The position numbers and the translations under genes were made by a program. Under the pieces are notes generated by a model, which made no database searches, was not told the origin of the DNA, and saw only the letters and a program-made list of their open reading frames with translations. Shown piece after piece: positions 50,001 through 62,015 of a DNA stretch of 64,000 nucleotides. Every line of letters starts with the position of its first letter. Positions within the stretch are counted from its first letter, which is position 1. This DNA comes from Citrus sinensis (taxonomy: Eukaryota; Streptophyta; Magnoliopsida; Sapindales; Rutaceae): assembly GCF_022201045.2 (NCBI RefSeq), contig NC_068563.1, positions 29,733,001 to 29,797,000 of the forward strand, given 5' to 3'.

Positions 50001-51202
50001 GTTTAAAGAGTTTATCTTCATATTAGAGAAGAAATATCATTTGGGTACAGAAGAACCAACCTCACCGATCCCCATGAAAACACGAACAACAAGTAGAAAT
50101 GGCAGGCCAAGTTTAGCAGCAACTGGTGTGAGAGCTGTAGCAATGGACCACCAAACTACACCAAATCCCAGGACGGCCTTCCCACCAACAGTGTCTGCCC
50201 ATATGCCACCAGCAATCTGTCATTGACAACTACAACTTAGAAGAAAATGCAGTACACTTCCTACAGATTATAGGTAATAATGCTGAATAAAATGGACATT
50301 AAAAATAAGCGGACAGTAATTAAAATGCCAGATCTAAGTCAATGGCTTAATAGTATACTTGCAGATACGTTCAATAAACTCAGAGCTGTATGCCAGTATA
50401 TCATAAATTCATAATCATGAAAAAGGAAGAAGAAAATACCTGAGTAAGAAGGTAACCCCAGAAAAAGGAAGATTGTATCAAACCAACGGTTGCCGGGTTC
50501 CAATTAAACTCTGCTGACATGGGAAGTATAGCGATGCTCATGTTTACCTGCCCAAAAACAATAAAAATCTGTTCAAAATTGCCAACACACAGACTAATAA
50601 TCTGCTTGTAACTGTTATGTTTTAGCTTTAACTTTAGAAGCACATCAATTACACTAAATTGTTTGGTAAACACACTTCTACTAAAACTAATTTTAGAAAA
50701 CAAAATGAGAGAAATTTCCACGTTCAAAGACATTTTAATATGTTATAACTAGACTAATCAGAAAAACGAGTTTTTTTTTAAAAAAAAAAAAAAGGAGAGG
50801 GAGGGAGCGACATCGTTTAATTAAAAAGAGCTAAAAGTTTACTCTGTCCATGTTGCAAAGCAAGAAAGCCGAAAAGCACAAAACAACAATAAGCCAACGT
50901 TTGGGGAACTCCTCCCACCAGGGAACCAAGCTCTCCGAATCCACGCCCAAATCCTCACTCCTCAACGCGACGTCTTTCAACGCCTCCTCAAACTTCACAG
51001 ATTTCTCCGACACATTGTACGACTCGGACTTCACATCCCGAACGGATACTCGGAACGAGCAAACCCTGTCTCCGGACAGAACCCCAAGTAGAAGCCGAGA
51101 CAGGCCCCGTGGCCGAAGTTCCGCTTGCGACAATTTGTTTCGGGCCGAGATGTAGGGCGGAGATTGTAGAATCGGTGAGTAAAAGAGAGCTCTCGCGCTC
51201 AT
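47091..51202 (-). CDS. PHT4;1: Plastid phosphate/anion transporter PHT4;1 (ANTR1)
   Basis: Major facilitator of the SLC17/PHT4 family, placed in the thylakoid membrane in Arabidopsis, moving Pi (Na+- or H+-linked). Coding exons (minus): 50843-51202, 50440-50547, 50061-50216, 49618-49833, 49141-49350, 48518-48655, 47974-48075, 47634-47699, 47309-47393, 47091-47188. All junctions keep frame and give 512 aa, the Arabidopsis length. An N-terminal transit peptide of about 90 residues precedes [12 protein letters not shown]. Then come [36 protein letters not shown], the family signature [12 protein letters not shown]-like [36 protein letters not shown] and [20 protein letters not shown]. Nothing is missing. 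It follows the THIC/Josephin genes as in Arabidopsis chromosome 2. Confidence 0.97.
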
Positions 51203-52012
51203 GGCGTGAATGAGTTTAACTGTTCAACGATTTTGCGAGCGAGTGAAGATTTTTAAAGCTTTTTGGAGAGAGAAAGAGAGAGATATTAATTGTGCAAATG
51301 GTAAGAGATTGGACACGTGGCGGGCGGAGGGAGTAGATTGGATTGTGAAAGAAATAACAGAAAACGAATTCCGTTGGCGGCTTTTGATTATTTTTATCTA
51401 CAGCTTACCCGTGCTTGTTTGATGAATTTGGGCTGGTATTCATGGGTACTTTACTCAAACTATGTTATGAATTTGGCCCATCTTCTGACTTTGATGGGCT
51501 AATTAGCGGATCGGCTGCATGAGGTGACGCTAACTGGGAAGGGCTTGGACTGTTCAAGATTTATTTATATCGTCTTCTGGTGTGTGTTTTTTTTTTTTTT
51601 TTTTTGGGTTCGAAAACTGAAAAGGTTAATTTTTAATATCGTTTTAACAAATATTTTATTAGGAGCTAATAGCTTTTTTGGTCCGTGAAATTGATAATTT
51701 GTATGCAACAAATTTATTTAACCATTTAATTCATGCTATATAGTATGTGTAATGTTGTAACAAGAATATTTTATTTCATGTTTTATTTCTTAGAGGATTA
51801 CTCAAAAAGCATAGCACCCAAATATAATCACTCTCCAGTCACAAATTGTTCGAGTCATTATTGAATGTCTTCTCAAACGAACGACTAAAGAATAGACACC
51901 ATCAATTCAACCAAGAAAACAATTTGAACCCGGAGAGATAGAAACTATAAAAAGCAATCTATAATCCTATATAATCTCTTCGAACATAATTTGTTTACTT
52001 TCATTTATTCTT

Positions 52013-52246
52013 AGGCTTGTTTAGTATTGAGATTGGGCAATAGCTTCAAATCTACAGCACTAGCTAATGTGGTGTGGAAGTTAAGTTAATTTAATTAACT
52101 ACTTGTCTGATGAAAAACATATATATATATATATTTTTTTGTAAAAATTATATTTAATAAAAATTGTTGACTTTTATTTTACTATTACTGTTTTTTTTCA
52201 TAACAACGGTAGCTTTGAAACTACAACACATCAATACTAAATATGA
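52013..52246. mobile_element. Possible decayed MITE
   Basis: The left arm contains TTTAGTATTGAGATTGGGC and TAGCTTCAAATCTAC. The inverted right arm contains TTTAGTATTGATGTGTTG and TAGTTTCAAAGCTAC. Spacing is similar, but ends and target duplications cannot be set. Confidence 0.4.
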
Positions 52247-54004
52247 TCCTCGAAATTTAACCATTATTCATTTATTTAACGGATGAATTTTGTTTGACTA
52301 TTATTTGACTACAAAGTGGTCAGATCAATTTTGTTTAAAGTTTGCAATCAAAGGCAAAAATATCATTGATCCTAATGAAAGGAGGTTTTCTAAAAAATAA
52401 CAATGATGGAATGAAATGAGTTCTTACAGCCCAAAACGAAAAATAGGGTTCTTGCGGAAGAGAAGGTAGATCGGTCAACTGTAAAGAAAGAAAAATATTC
52501 TCACCTTTTGCCCCGATCCAACCACAATTGAAAGAAAGACTCGACCCTCGACAGTACTTTTCAGAATCTTTTGTTTCTTTTATCCTGTCGCTTCTATCAA
52601 TAGTGGCCACTATATCATCCTTCAAAATAATACAGCCAGGGCCTCTTTTATGGTCAGCAACACAACTCACATTTCACAGCTCTTGTGTTTGGATACTTCT
52701 TTTAATTACGTGTCTCTAATTGACCAAGTACCCGATAATAATTACTGATGGATGAAGCCAATAGTTTTGCCGAGGGCTGGCCCCAGATGTATTATTTTTC
52801 AGCGGTATAATCATAAATGTGAAGACTTTTGGAGTGGGGATGTAGCTTAAAGCCTGTATCACTTCAATTATGTGTTGAAGATGATGCCCGATGCTGGTTA
52901 TGAGACTGAAAATTGATATGACTTGTAACTCAAGGAGGCATCAGCTACCGGGCCAATTGGGGCAGCAAAAGAAAAGGAAAACATTGATATACTGTCTGAG
53001 AGGGGTAAAAAGGAAGAGAAAAGAAATGTGGTAATCATACTTGCGGGAGTTTTTTATTTACGCTGTTAATTAAAACCATGCATGCGGTACTTGATGACTG
53101 GATTAGAGATATGGATAATCGTTGTTGCCACAAGTTTAATTGTTTATAAATTATATTATTACAATTCCTTCTTTTTCCCTCCTTTTTTTAAAGCATTATT
53201 TGATTATTTGATAGTTTTCTTTCATCTCATACACAAAATATATATATATGCACAACATGGATGTACGACATGATAAGATGATCGAATTGGGGAAATCTTA
53301 TCCATAGTGGGTAAAAAGAGCTGACGGAGCATACGAAAAATGACAAAAATTATTCATTATAATGTTGTAGCATGGACAAAAACTATTCATGTCTCCAGTT
53401 ATTTCATAAGTTATGAAAAAAAAAAAAATATTGAGATGAATAAATGGAAAGAGACCAGTCTCTCCCCCATATAAACATGTGAATAAACATAACGTGGGTG
53501 CATGGTTAGGCACAAGAACGGTGTCATAATCAATTATGGCAGCAGCACATGAGGATGATGAGATGCATGCCAAGTATTATATGTATTGCTGTCTATGAAA
53601 AGCAACGTAGCATAATACTAGATAATTATTGTTATTCCCCACACTACCCTCCTGAAAATGGCCACTAGCCTAAAATTTTGAGTGCCAAATCTTCAATGAA
53701 TGGTGACCAAAGTCAGTTGTGTCGGCAACCTTTGTAATCTGTCGTAGTGGCCAAAGAAGAAAAGAAAAGAAAAGAAAAAAATTAAAATGAAAAAGGAAGA
53801 GATTGCAGAGTTCGAAATGTAGAGTTAACTATGAAAGAAACCTAATAAACTCGGCTTCTTTTGCTTCCACAATTTGGTCAAAAGTCAATTACGTATCGAC
53901 TGTGATGTCCCACGTGTGAAAGTAACAAAGGGTTTAATTAGTGCTATATCTGCATGAAAATACTCGTCAAATGAACTTGTGAGTGAAGAATGTTTGGAGA
54001 CACT

Positions 54005-54219
54005 ACCAACAAAGTGTTGGCTCCACTGGTAATGGAGTCCCCTTGAGTGTCTTGACTGAATTTGCTTCCCAGTTCGAGTCGCAAGGAAGTCGCCTTTGTT
54101 GGGAGAACATGTGCCTCCCGATTTGAGCGGGAATTTTTAGTCTAGGTTGTGATACGGGCTTAAAGGTATCTCCCACAGTTGGGACCCTTCCCAAGACACC
54201 TCGTGGTTAAAGAAAAAAA
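54005..54219 (+). mobile_element. tRNA-derived SINE with target-site duplication
   Basis: A tRNA-like head carries the A box TGGCTCCACTGG (54018-54029) and B box AGTTCGAGTC (54071-54080), followed by a non-coding body and a short poly(A) end (54212-54220). The insertion is bounded by a perfect 16-bp direct repeat aatgtttggagacact at 53989-54004 and 54220-54235. The intact duplication suggests a fairly young copy. It differs from the two-copy SINE family at 11 kb and 38.6 kb. Confidence 0.88.
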
Positions 54220-54913
54220 AATGTTTGGAGACACTGTTCCCACTTGGCCCTATCCTAATCCCCTATTAATGGAGTTTTGTATCACGAGATTAAAAGATTG
54301 ATTGAGATAGTGATTCTCCTATGGGGCTGCCTTGCATATATTCTTATCTCTAAAGTGAAATATTCCAAATGTGTCGCTTTTAATGCTTTAATTAAACTAA
54401 TTTAGGTGGTGGGTATTTTTTTAAGTTCTAATTATGTACTCTTGCTACTTTCATACAACACTAATTCATATTTAATTAAATTTTGTTGATATTACTATTA
54501 ACAATAAATTCTTAAATTCCTAAGGGTTTTTAAAAATATAAAAATTAACTGAGCAATTAATTCGTAACAGTAAGGAACAAAATTTACCTTTAATTTCGTG
54601 AACATTAACAAACGAGACGGCCCCACGTTCTGCGGGAAATCAAACCACGGGCACTTAAACTTGTTTACTCTATATTTTATTAAGACAATTACAAAGAGAT
54701 TAATGAACGGGAGACACGGGGAGATCATGTCCGATTCTTTTATCAAACTAAGAGAAGGTGATGGGTGGCCCACCCAAAAAGCAATGATCTTACGCTATCA
54801 AGACTATGCTGCCCACATTAAAATTCCAATAAAATCATCCCAAATAATAATTATTATAAAATACTGACAATAAATATGGCGAAGCTATTTTATGTAAATT
54901 ACTGATTATGTCT

Positions 54914-54962
54914 GTTAAATTATAACAGTAAAGTGTAAATTTAATGTTTATTTGTACGATCG
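54914..54962. repeat. Dispersed relative of the 40-bp repeat at 29331
   Basis: GTTAAATTATAACAGTAAAG and the following TGTAAATTTAATGTTTATTT match the 29.3-kb unit with a few substitutions and one inserted base. The parent element is not identified. Confidence 0.6.
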
Positions 54963-56355
54963 TAAAGTTATCAGTAGTATACATACATCGCCCGATCAAA
55001 GATGAAGATGAAGATAGAAGCAAAAATCGAAACAGCAAAAAGTAAATGATTATTTTGTCTTACTTTAAAAGATCAAATTTGGTGTTGAGCCTTTAAGCTT
55101 GTTTTCAGCTCTTCTTTGCCTTTAGAAGATATGATCTAGCTTAGCTTTGATCTAGAAATTTCTCTATCTGTTCCCCTACGGCCGAAAAATATGATGTTGA
55201 TCGGTTGTTTCGATTTTTTGATATGGACATTCCTATTTTAGCATAATTTTGTTAATATTAGTATTATTACAAAGAGTGAGTAAAAAGTAAAATTTATTCA
55301 ACTTTTTGTATGATGAGCTGCAAAAGTTAACCATTTTGTTTTCCTTTACTAATTTTTGTAACAAATTACGAACATCTAATTCGCAATTGATTTTTTTTTA
55401 TTTCTATTATTATTCTTTATTTGGTGTAAGGACACTTCAATATTCTCTTATTCATACGAGTAAAATTCAAATTCCGAATTTCTTATTTTCAATATGAAAA
55501 ATTTTACCACCTCAACTAGATAAAACCCACAAAACAAATAAATTACTATCACCAAACAATATATTTATCTGGAAACTACACAATTTTAAAGTTTATTTAT
55601 CAAACTTTAAACAAAAGGACACAGCATAAGATAAAAACGATTCCTCCATTCACATGAACAGTGTCTATTATTTACTTTATATAGCCAAAAAAAAAAAAAA
55701 ATTAGCTAACAAAGTATCAACACCACCAAGTCCAAAACTAACGTATTGCTTTTAGTAAAAAATTGGAAGAAACGTGGGATTGCACAAATGCAGCAACAAA
55801 CGCCAAGAAAATTACTGAAATTTATTTTTAAAAAAGCTCACTTTAAAAAGTGTTTTATGACCTCCAAATGGCCGCTAGAGGCCATAATTGTGAGTGCTAA
55901 AAATCTTTTTGTTACTCGAAATTAGCTTCTTAAATATTTAGACTCCCATACAGGACATGGGAGATTTGTCTTTCTGACAAATACAAAACCACACAGGCAT
56001 ATTATTTTTACTTTCAAAAAGATTTTGAAGGTGTAGCGGAGGCGAGCAATTTGACAAAATCATGTGTTATGTATTCGTTTTGAGCTTGAGGAATCAGAGC
56101 AAAAGTTTTATCTGAAATTGGGCAGAGAAGTGAGTGAGTGAGTGCATGCAGTACAGAGCAGGCATCGGATTCCCCTTGAGAAGTGGTGATAATGCTCTGG
56201 GATCATGCACATGTGTGGAGCCACGTTCATGTCATAACTAGGAGAATTCAAATTACATCATTTGTCAAAGACAATGTTAAGTTGCATCCTCAGCTTAAAT
56301 GGGGGATTGCACATGCCAATCCCATTAAATTTGCTCCTAATTATTAAATGTCTAA

Positions 56356-56421
56356 GTTATTAGTCATATCTAGGCTTTCAAATTTCTAGTTATAAGTCAT
56401 ATCTATGCTTTCAAATTTCCA
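56356..56421. repeat. Tandem duplication, 2 x 33 bp
   Basis: AGTTATTAGTCATATCTAGG and AGTTATAAGTCATATCTATG each lead into CTTTCAAATTTC; the copies are adjacent with a 33-bp period. Confidence 0.85.
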
Positions 56422-57501
56422 TTGAGTTAAATGATGGGACCAAAATTCTCTTTTAAATGTGTTTTCCTTTGAGGGGGTAATGTAAGTATATACCTGAATT
56501 ACTGATAATAAGAATGCGAAGGTAATTAGATGCATATAGCTTAAGATTTTTGAAAATATTTAAGAAAAAATAGCCTCCATTATATGTGTAATATGAATGC
56601 ACTGCTTCCCTTAATAAGCATACCATAAGAAATTTTGAAAAATATAAGTAAAAGAAAAGAAGGTTCGAATAGAGAAAGGGGAGGGAGAGATAGCAAATGA
56701 CATACATAATTACTTTCGGTTAAAGACTACATAAACTGACATCCTAGTATTATCAATGATGGCTAAAGAAAAAGGCTAAAGAAAAACTTTCTTGGTTTCT
56801 ATCCTTGTTCTTTTATTTATTTATTTTTTTTCTGGATCAATGATATATAATTAGTTCTAATTAATATTTAAATTAGTTTGGAATCCTAGTGTTATGGGCT
56901 TATGACTTGAAAGTTACTGTTAGCAAAAGTGAAAGCTCTAATAATAAAATAAAAATTAATAATAGTAGTAAATACAACTTTTAAATTTATAATTGAAATA
57001 AGAGAGTAAGATTTATATGTATCTTTCGTCAATTTTAAGAAATAAGCTCTCATTAATGTTTTTAAAGATGTCTATTTCTTTTCTAATAAATAAAGATTTT
57101 CTTGCAATATTAAAATTCGCTTAAAATAAGGATATAAAACTTTTATTACACGACTGTAAAATAAGATTATTAACTTTTAAATTTTACAAATATTTTATCA
57201 AACACTTTGGTATCCGAAACGAATGCATTTACCTTGTCATGTGACGGTACAGTGATACCCACATCCAGATATAAGTGTATAAATAAGTAACGTTTATCAC
57301 ACTTATATGCCACCGTGGCGTGAAGTTGCGTTACACCTACTCTTTTAACTTTATTCCCCCTTTAGTGTTACTTAGTGTTATGCATATAATAAACACACAC
57401 ACATACATACATATTTATGTGCGTGTGTGCCCCCACCAAAACACGTCAGCGACCTTTACATGCTTCTTTGCTTTTTCCTTTCTTCTTCCATCAGTCACTC
57501 C

Positions 57502-57538
<37 letters not shown>

Positions 57539-57609
57539 ACTAAACAATGACTCGTTGATGCCCTGAAACGTACACCAAAGGTAGCTAGCTGCTTCAAGCT
57601 CATACATCA

Positions 57610-58776
57610 ATGGCGAAAACAACAGTAAGCATTGGGTCGTTCTTCTACAAGTTCCTCTCTCTCTTTCTCCTCCTACTTCACTTGGGTTGCTTCATTTTCC
57701 CATCCAACAACAATCCCTCACCAACAAGAAAGAAACGCAAGGCCTCTCCTCTCTCTCCATCTCCGTACTCCCCGTCTCGCCTTAAAACTAAACCCCACAA
57801 GGCTCTCTCATCCTCTTGGTCCTATCTCAAACGTATCTTCTCTAATTCAAAGGCCCTGAAACCCAGCTTGTCCCAGACTAGCTCTACCTCATCAACATCG
57901 AATATAATTTCCTCCGCGAGATCATCTCAGCATTCGCTGGTCCCGCCTGATCATCAAATTCACTTGTCAGACATACCTCCAAGTGTCCCGGAATCCGACA
58001 TCTCGGCGGCTGATCACAACCCCTTCTTCCCTCTACGTAACGATATCTTCCCATGCACGGCTTGTGGTGAGATCTTTCAGAAACCCCATCTTCTAGAGCA
58101 ACACCAATCTATCAAACATGCAGTGTCGGAGCTCATCGATGGTGATTCCGGCAAGAATATTGTGAACATAATATTCAAAACCGGCTGGTCTAATAAGGAG
58201 AGGAATCCTGAGATACATAGAATCTTGAAGATCCACAACAGCTCAAAGATTCTATCAAGATTTGAAGAGTACAGAGAGCTTGTCAAAACCAAAGCAGCGA
58301 GAAACGGCGCCGTAAGGAAGCGGGACGAGAGATGTATTGCTGACGGCAACGAGCTTCTGAGATTTTACTGCTCAACTTTTGTATGTGACCTGGGGCAAAG
58401 CGGCAATTCCAGCATTTGCAATCAGACGTATTGCAGCGTTTGTGGGATCATAAAGTCGGGATTCTCACCCAAGCTGGACGGAATTTCCACGCTGTCGAGC
58501 AGCTGGAGAGCCCACGTGGCGATCCCTGAGGAGATTGAGGAGGAGTTCAAGTTCATGAACCTGAAACGGGCAATGTTGGTCTGCCGGGTCGTGGCGGGCC
58601 GGGTCGGGTGCGATGCAGATGACGACGTGGATATGGCGAAGGAGAATGGCGGGTTTGACTCGGTCGTCGGGAGGGGTGCCGGTGGGGTCAACTCAAGAGT
58701 GGACGACGATGAGGAGCTTTTGGTCTTTAATCCCAGGGCTGTGCTTCCTTGCTTTGTGATTGTGTACACTGTGTAA
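57610..58776 (+). CDS. C2H2 zinc-finger protein with PARP-like C-terminal domain (At2g29660-like)
   Basis: Intronless, 388 aa. Residues 1-31 include a hydrophobic stretch (FLSLFLLLLHLGCFIF) that could be a signal anchor, followed by a Ser/Pro/Lys-rich linker. One C2H2 finger lies at 149-170 (C149, C152, H165, H170; CTACGEIFQKPHLLEQHQSI). After it come IVNIIFKTGW and IHRILKIHNSSKILSRFEEY, and then a domain whose landmarks (GNELLRFYCSTFVC, CSVCGIIKSGF, MLVCRVVAGRVG, FNPRAVLPCFVIVY) follow those of plant C2H2 proteins with a PARP-like fold. Where catalytically arranged relatives read HGTT, this protein reads YCST (253-256), so the NAD-binding His is absent. A nuclear role is expected from the finger but an N-terminal hydrophobic segment speaks against a simple nuclear protein. 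Position after PHT4;1 matches At2g29660. Confidence 0.88.
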   Translation: MAKTTVSIGSFFYKFLSLFLLLLHLGCFIFPSNNNPSPTRKKRKASPLSPSPYSPSRLKTKPHKALSSSWSYLKRIFSNSKALKPSLSQTSSTSSTSNIISSARSSQHSLVPPDHQIHLSDIPPSVPESDISAADHNPFFPLRNDIFPCTACGEIFQKPHLLEQHQSIKHAVSELIDGDSGKNIVNIIFKTGWSNKERNPEIHRILKIHNSSKILSRFEEYRELVKTKAARNGAVRKRDERCIADGNELLRFYCSTFVCDLGQSGNSSICNQTYCSVCGIIKSGFSPKLDGISTLSSSWRAHVAIPEEIEEEFKFMNLKRAMLVCRVVAGRVGCDADDDVDMAKENGGFDSVVGRGAGGVNSRVDDDEELLVFNPRAVLPCFVIVYTV

Positions 58777-60639
58777 TGACGGTGGTGTTGGGAGTGTGTG
58801 TTCTGTTAAATCTCCTGAGAAACTTCAATCTGCAATCTGTATGTACGTAACCTTATTTTGTGACAAAGTTTTTTACTGTAAATGTGCGGTGGCGATGGAG
58901 TTCTGGTTGCCGGTTCTTGATGTGGGTCCCAATATATGTGCCCGTGACTGCTTGCTGTAGTTTAATTTGTCCTACTTAGTCAAATGCATGATAATCTATC
59001 GAATGGTGTTGCGGCTATCACGGTCGCAGCGGCCCGTAAAATTTCTCTCTTTCTTTCTTTCGTTTTCTCCCCAAAACAACTACTAATCGTGATCAGCACA
59101 ATGATGGTGGTTGGTTGAGTACAACTGATCGGCATAATGACAATTTAGTAGTACAATGTTCTGAAAATCAGAAGAAGGCAGCTGGGAGCTCGTCCGATCA
59201 ACAACGAAGAGATCTCGGAAGAGTAATGTCACTTGTAAGGTTCAGATAAATTGAAGTGCCGTGCCGCTAATCATTTAAATCACGGTCGTTGTTCATGGTT
59301 TGAGTCTTTTGAGTATCAGTGTTTAAGTGCTGACTTAGTGAACGCCATAAGAACTTATTTTGATTTTGGTTTATTTGTTTGGTTTTTCATGTAATTAAGT
59401 GGGATAATGCTAAAATTATGCTATCTTGAGTTGACATTGGCATTGTTTAGTTTATCGGCGGGGTGACAGAGAGCGATCAGTGGAGCCGAATAAATTATAT
59501 ATATATTTGTTTCTTTGGTATTGATTATTGAACATGGAGGTCTTCCCTCTCAACGTGCAATTGTGCTTTTGTTTTTTTTTTTTGGTATGAAAATTTCTAG
59601 TCTGTAAAAGTTTAAAACTAAAAGAGTTGAATTCAACATCAGTTCTCGAACTTCATTATTTGAAAAGCAGATCACGAGAGATGGTTATAGAGGAATATGG
59701 GATACAAAATCGTATGGCAATAGCACCAAACTTGGGTGTAATTAGTTTTGGTTCATTTTAATTAAGCAGAGCAGATACAGATATTTTTCATTTTTCTCTT
59801 GGAGTCTCGGACACGGTCCCTAGCTAAAAGATAAAAGAGTGAATTATGAATATATGTGTCGGCCAGCGTAGTCTCTTGGTCTAGCATAATTAATTGCTAG
59901 CTTCAAGCGGTGGCCTGGAACACCTGTTGCCCAAAGCTTTAACTCACTTTGCTTTGTTTTAAGAAAAGATGTACCATCTTTCGTTACAAAATAATAATAA
60001 TAATAATAAAAAGGAATCGACCACTCGACCGTAATCAATCTTTAGGAAACTATACATGGGGCCATTGGCCAGGCTATTCTCTAACAACGGGACAGCATCA
60101 TCAATTATTATTCGGGCCTTTAAAGTGCTAATTGCTAAGAACAAAAAATGAAATGGGGATTTCAACAAAGCGAGGCGAATGAATTGAGGCAAAGAAAAGA
60201 TAGTTACAAGCAAAACTATTTATCTTCACACGTGGAGAATTAAGTGCAGAGCTACACCTCCAATTTGGCTAACTATAGCTTATTCAATACCATAATTACC
60301 CATCTAAAAAATTATGATAGCATTAATGATGATTGATGACGCTTGGTGGAAATTCTTGGACCACCACAATATTAATCCAGCTTGAACGATGCTGCCTGGG
60401 TGAAAAAAAAATGAATTCATTTTGTATATATACAAGATAAATCAGAGCTCAAGCCTTGAGCCACACTCGGCTTACAGAGATAACCGACTGCTACCAAAAG
60501 CAAATTCAATAACTTGCAACTGGACAAGCGTTTGCAAAAATCTAACCACTGTGCAAAGCCCTACAAAAAATAAAAGGCGAGGAGTGATGATACAACCTTC
60601 CACATTCAGCTGGATCAACCGGATTATTTACGAGAAGGG

Positions 60640-61010
60640 CAGCCCATCGAGGAGTCTAATTGTGTGCAGCCCATGAAGGAAGCCTCATCACAAGTTGAAG
60701 TAGAAGTAGCTCGTGAGGAAGGGTATACCGGCACAAGAGTGAGAAGACCCCCTGGGTGGTTTAAAGATTATGTCGTATAGTGAAATTGATAGAGCTTTAT
60801 ATTTTGCTGGTTTATGTTGCTGTCATATTTTCTGTTACAAAGTTATGCTGAGCTGTATTCTTTTAAAGGCCAAAAGACAGAGGAGTATATGTATAGCATA
60901 ACTAATTCGTGCAAAAGGAATCGAGAATGAATCATTTCTTTTTAACTTTTCTCTATTCTTCTCTCACTCTCCATCTCTCTCCCCACTCTTGCTCATCTTT
61001 GTGAATTTCT
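60640..61010 (+). mobile_element. Fossil copia-type fragment with LTR-like end
   Basis: A short stretch resembles the copia polyprotein linker region between integrase and reverse transcriptase. It is followed by sequence that looks like the downstream end of an LTR. Most of the element is missing and it is broken; its age is probably old. It is named on resemblance only. Confidence 0.35.
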
Positions 61011-61186
61011 TTCGGAGTCAGCCCTCACTCGAAGAGTGCAAATTTATCGATACAGCCTTGGTTGCAGAAGAGGTGTATCAAGTGATGGGTACAAGTCTAT
61101 AAGCATTAAGCAGTGCATTTGGGTTGGATCACAATGAATCTCTGGGCAACTCCAAAGCAAATCGTTGTTGGGCTCATAATAGACTA

Positions 61187-61563
61187 CTAATGGGCTGGAT
61201 CCACTAAAACTACCGGCTCACCTTGATTTCTGAGCCACGAAGCCACGTTTTCGGCCGCGAAGTGCTCGATGTTCAAACTGGCGCATATGCAATGCATTCC
61301 CTGTTGAAGTTTGCTGCTAAATCCAGTTTCCTTCACTTTGCAGTTCACTGCACTCAATCGAATCGAGCAATGCGATAAATACAATATAAATTACAAATGG
61401 GATCATCTGACTTTGAAGAATCCTCGAAAAATGGCCCGTCACAAATAGTATTCAACTCTTTGGACGGCCCTCTTTCTCCTTGAACCTCGCTTGCTACGTC
61501 TTGCGCAAATTCTCTTAGCATTATTAATTCGTACACATCAAATCCTGCAAGTTTTATTATCAA
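61187..61563 (-). pseudogene. Unrecognised open segment, possible gene remnant or uncharacterised gene
   Basis: Two overlapping minus-strand frames read AGFDVYELIMLREFAQDVAS and then, in another frame after a possible acceptor (GCAG/TGAAC), NCKVKETGFSSKLQQGMHCI with ENVASWLRNQGEPVVLVDPA near its end. Amino-acid composition looks protein-like, unlike most frames in the gap, and a GT-AG join is conceivable. I recognise no family. It could be the two-exon end of a real gene or a relic. Confidence 0.25.
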
Positions 61564-62015
61564 ACAATGCCTTCAGATCCACCCCTTTCGCTTCCCTTTG
61601 CGTGCCTGTCAAAAAGTTCAAAGCTCATACTCTTACGACTCACCTTTCCTCTCTGTCACAACTCACAACATGCTTACCACGTCATCCGTATGATGTATCA
61701 GCCTTTTCAGTCTGTTTCTAACGGAAAATCATAAGACTGTTTTTTTCATTAAAGTTGAAAGAACATAAATTCTTTTTTAAATTTCCCTGGTTAGCACTTT
61801 TCATCACTAGCTTCTTTTTCAGTGAGCTTTTTAAAGAAACAGAACAAGGGTAAGCAAGAACTTTTGTTCTTTGAAGCTTGATGAGTGACTGGCTAGCTCA
61901 TTTTTAAGAACCCTTCCGCTATCTACGTTAGTATATCTAGTAATAAGTATTTTTTATCTTCTTGATTGTTACTTGTTTTGAGTTTCTTTCATTTGCCAAT
62001 TTTCAGGTTGGTGAC

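Larger units (their letters stand above)
51203..57609. other. Intergenic region between PHT4;1 and the C2H2/PARP-like gene
   Basis: About 6.4 kb. The left edge is the PHT4;1 promoter. A possible old MITE lies at 52013-52246, a SINE at 54005-54219, a relative of the 40-bp repeat at 54914-54962 and a 33-bp duplication at 56356-56421. A (CT)n tract (57505-57533) sits in the probable 5'UTR of the next gene. I found no host gene here. Confidence 0.55.
58777..62006. other. Intergenic region between C2H2/PARP-like and GONST genes
   Basis: About 3.2 kb. It contains the 3' flank of the zinc-finger gene, a copia fossil (60640-61010), an unrecognised minus-strand open segment (61187-61563) and the 5' region of the GONST gene. 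Nothing else can be supported. Confidence 0.5.

Noticed and set aside
57415-57603. Minus-strand frame with Arg-Glu repeats before the C2H2 gene
   Set aside because: It translates the (CT)n tract in the probable 5'UTR.
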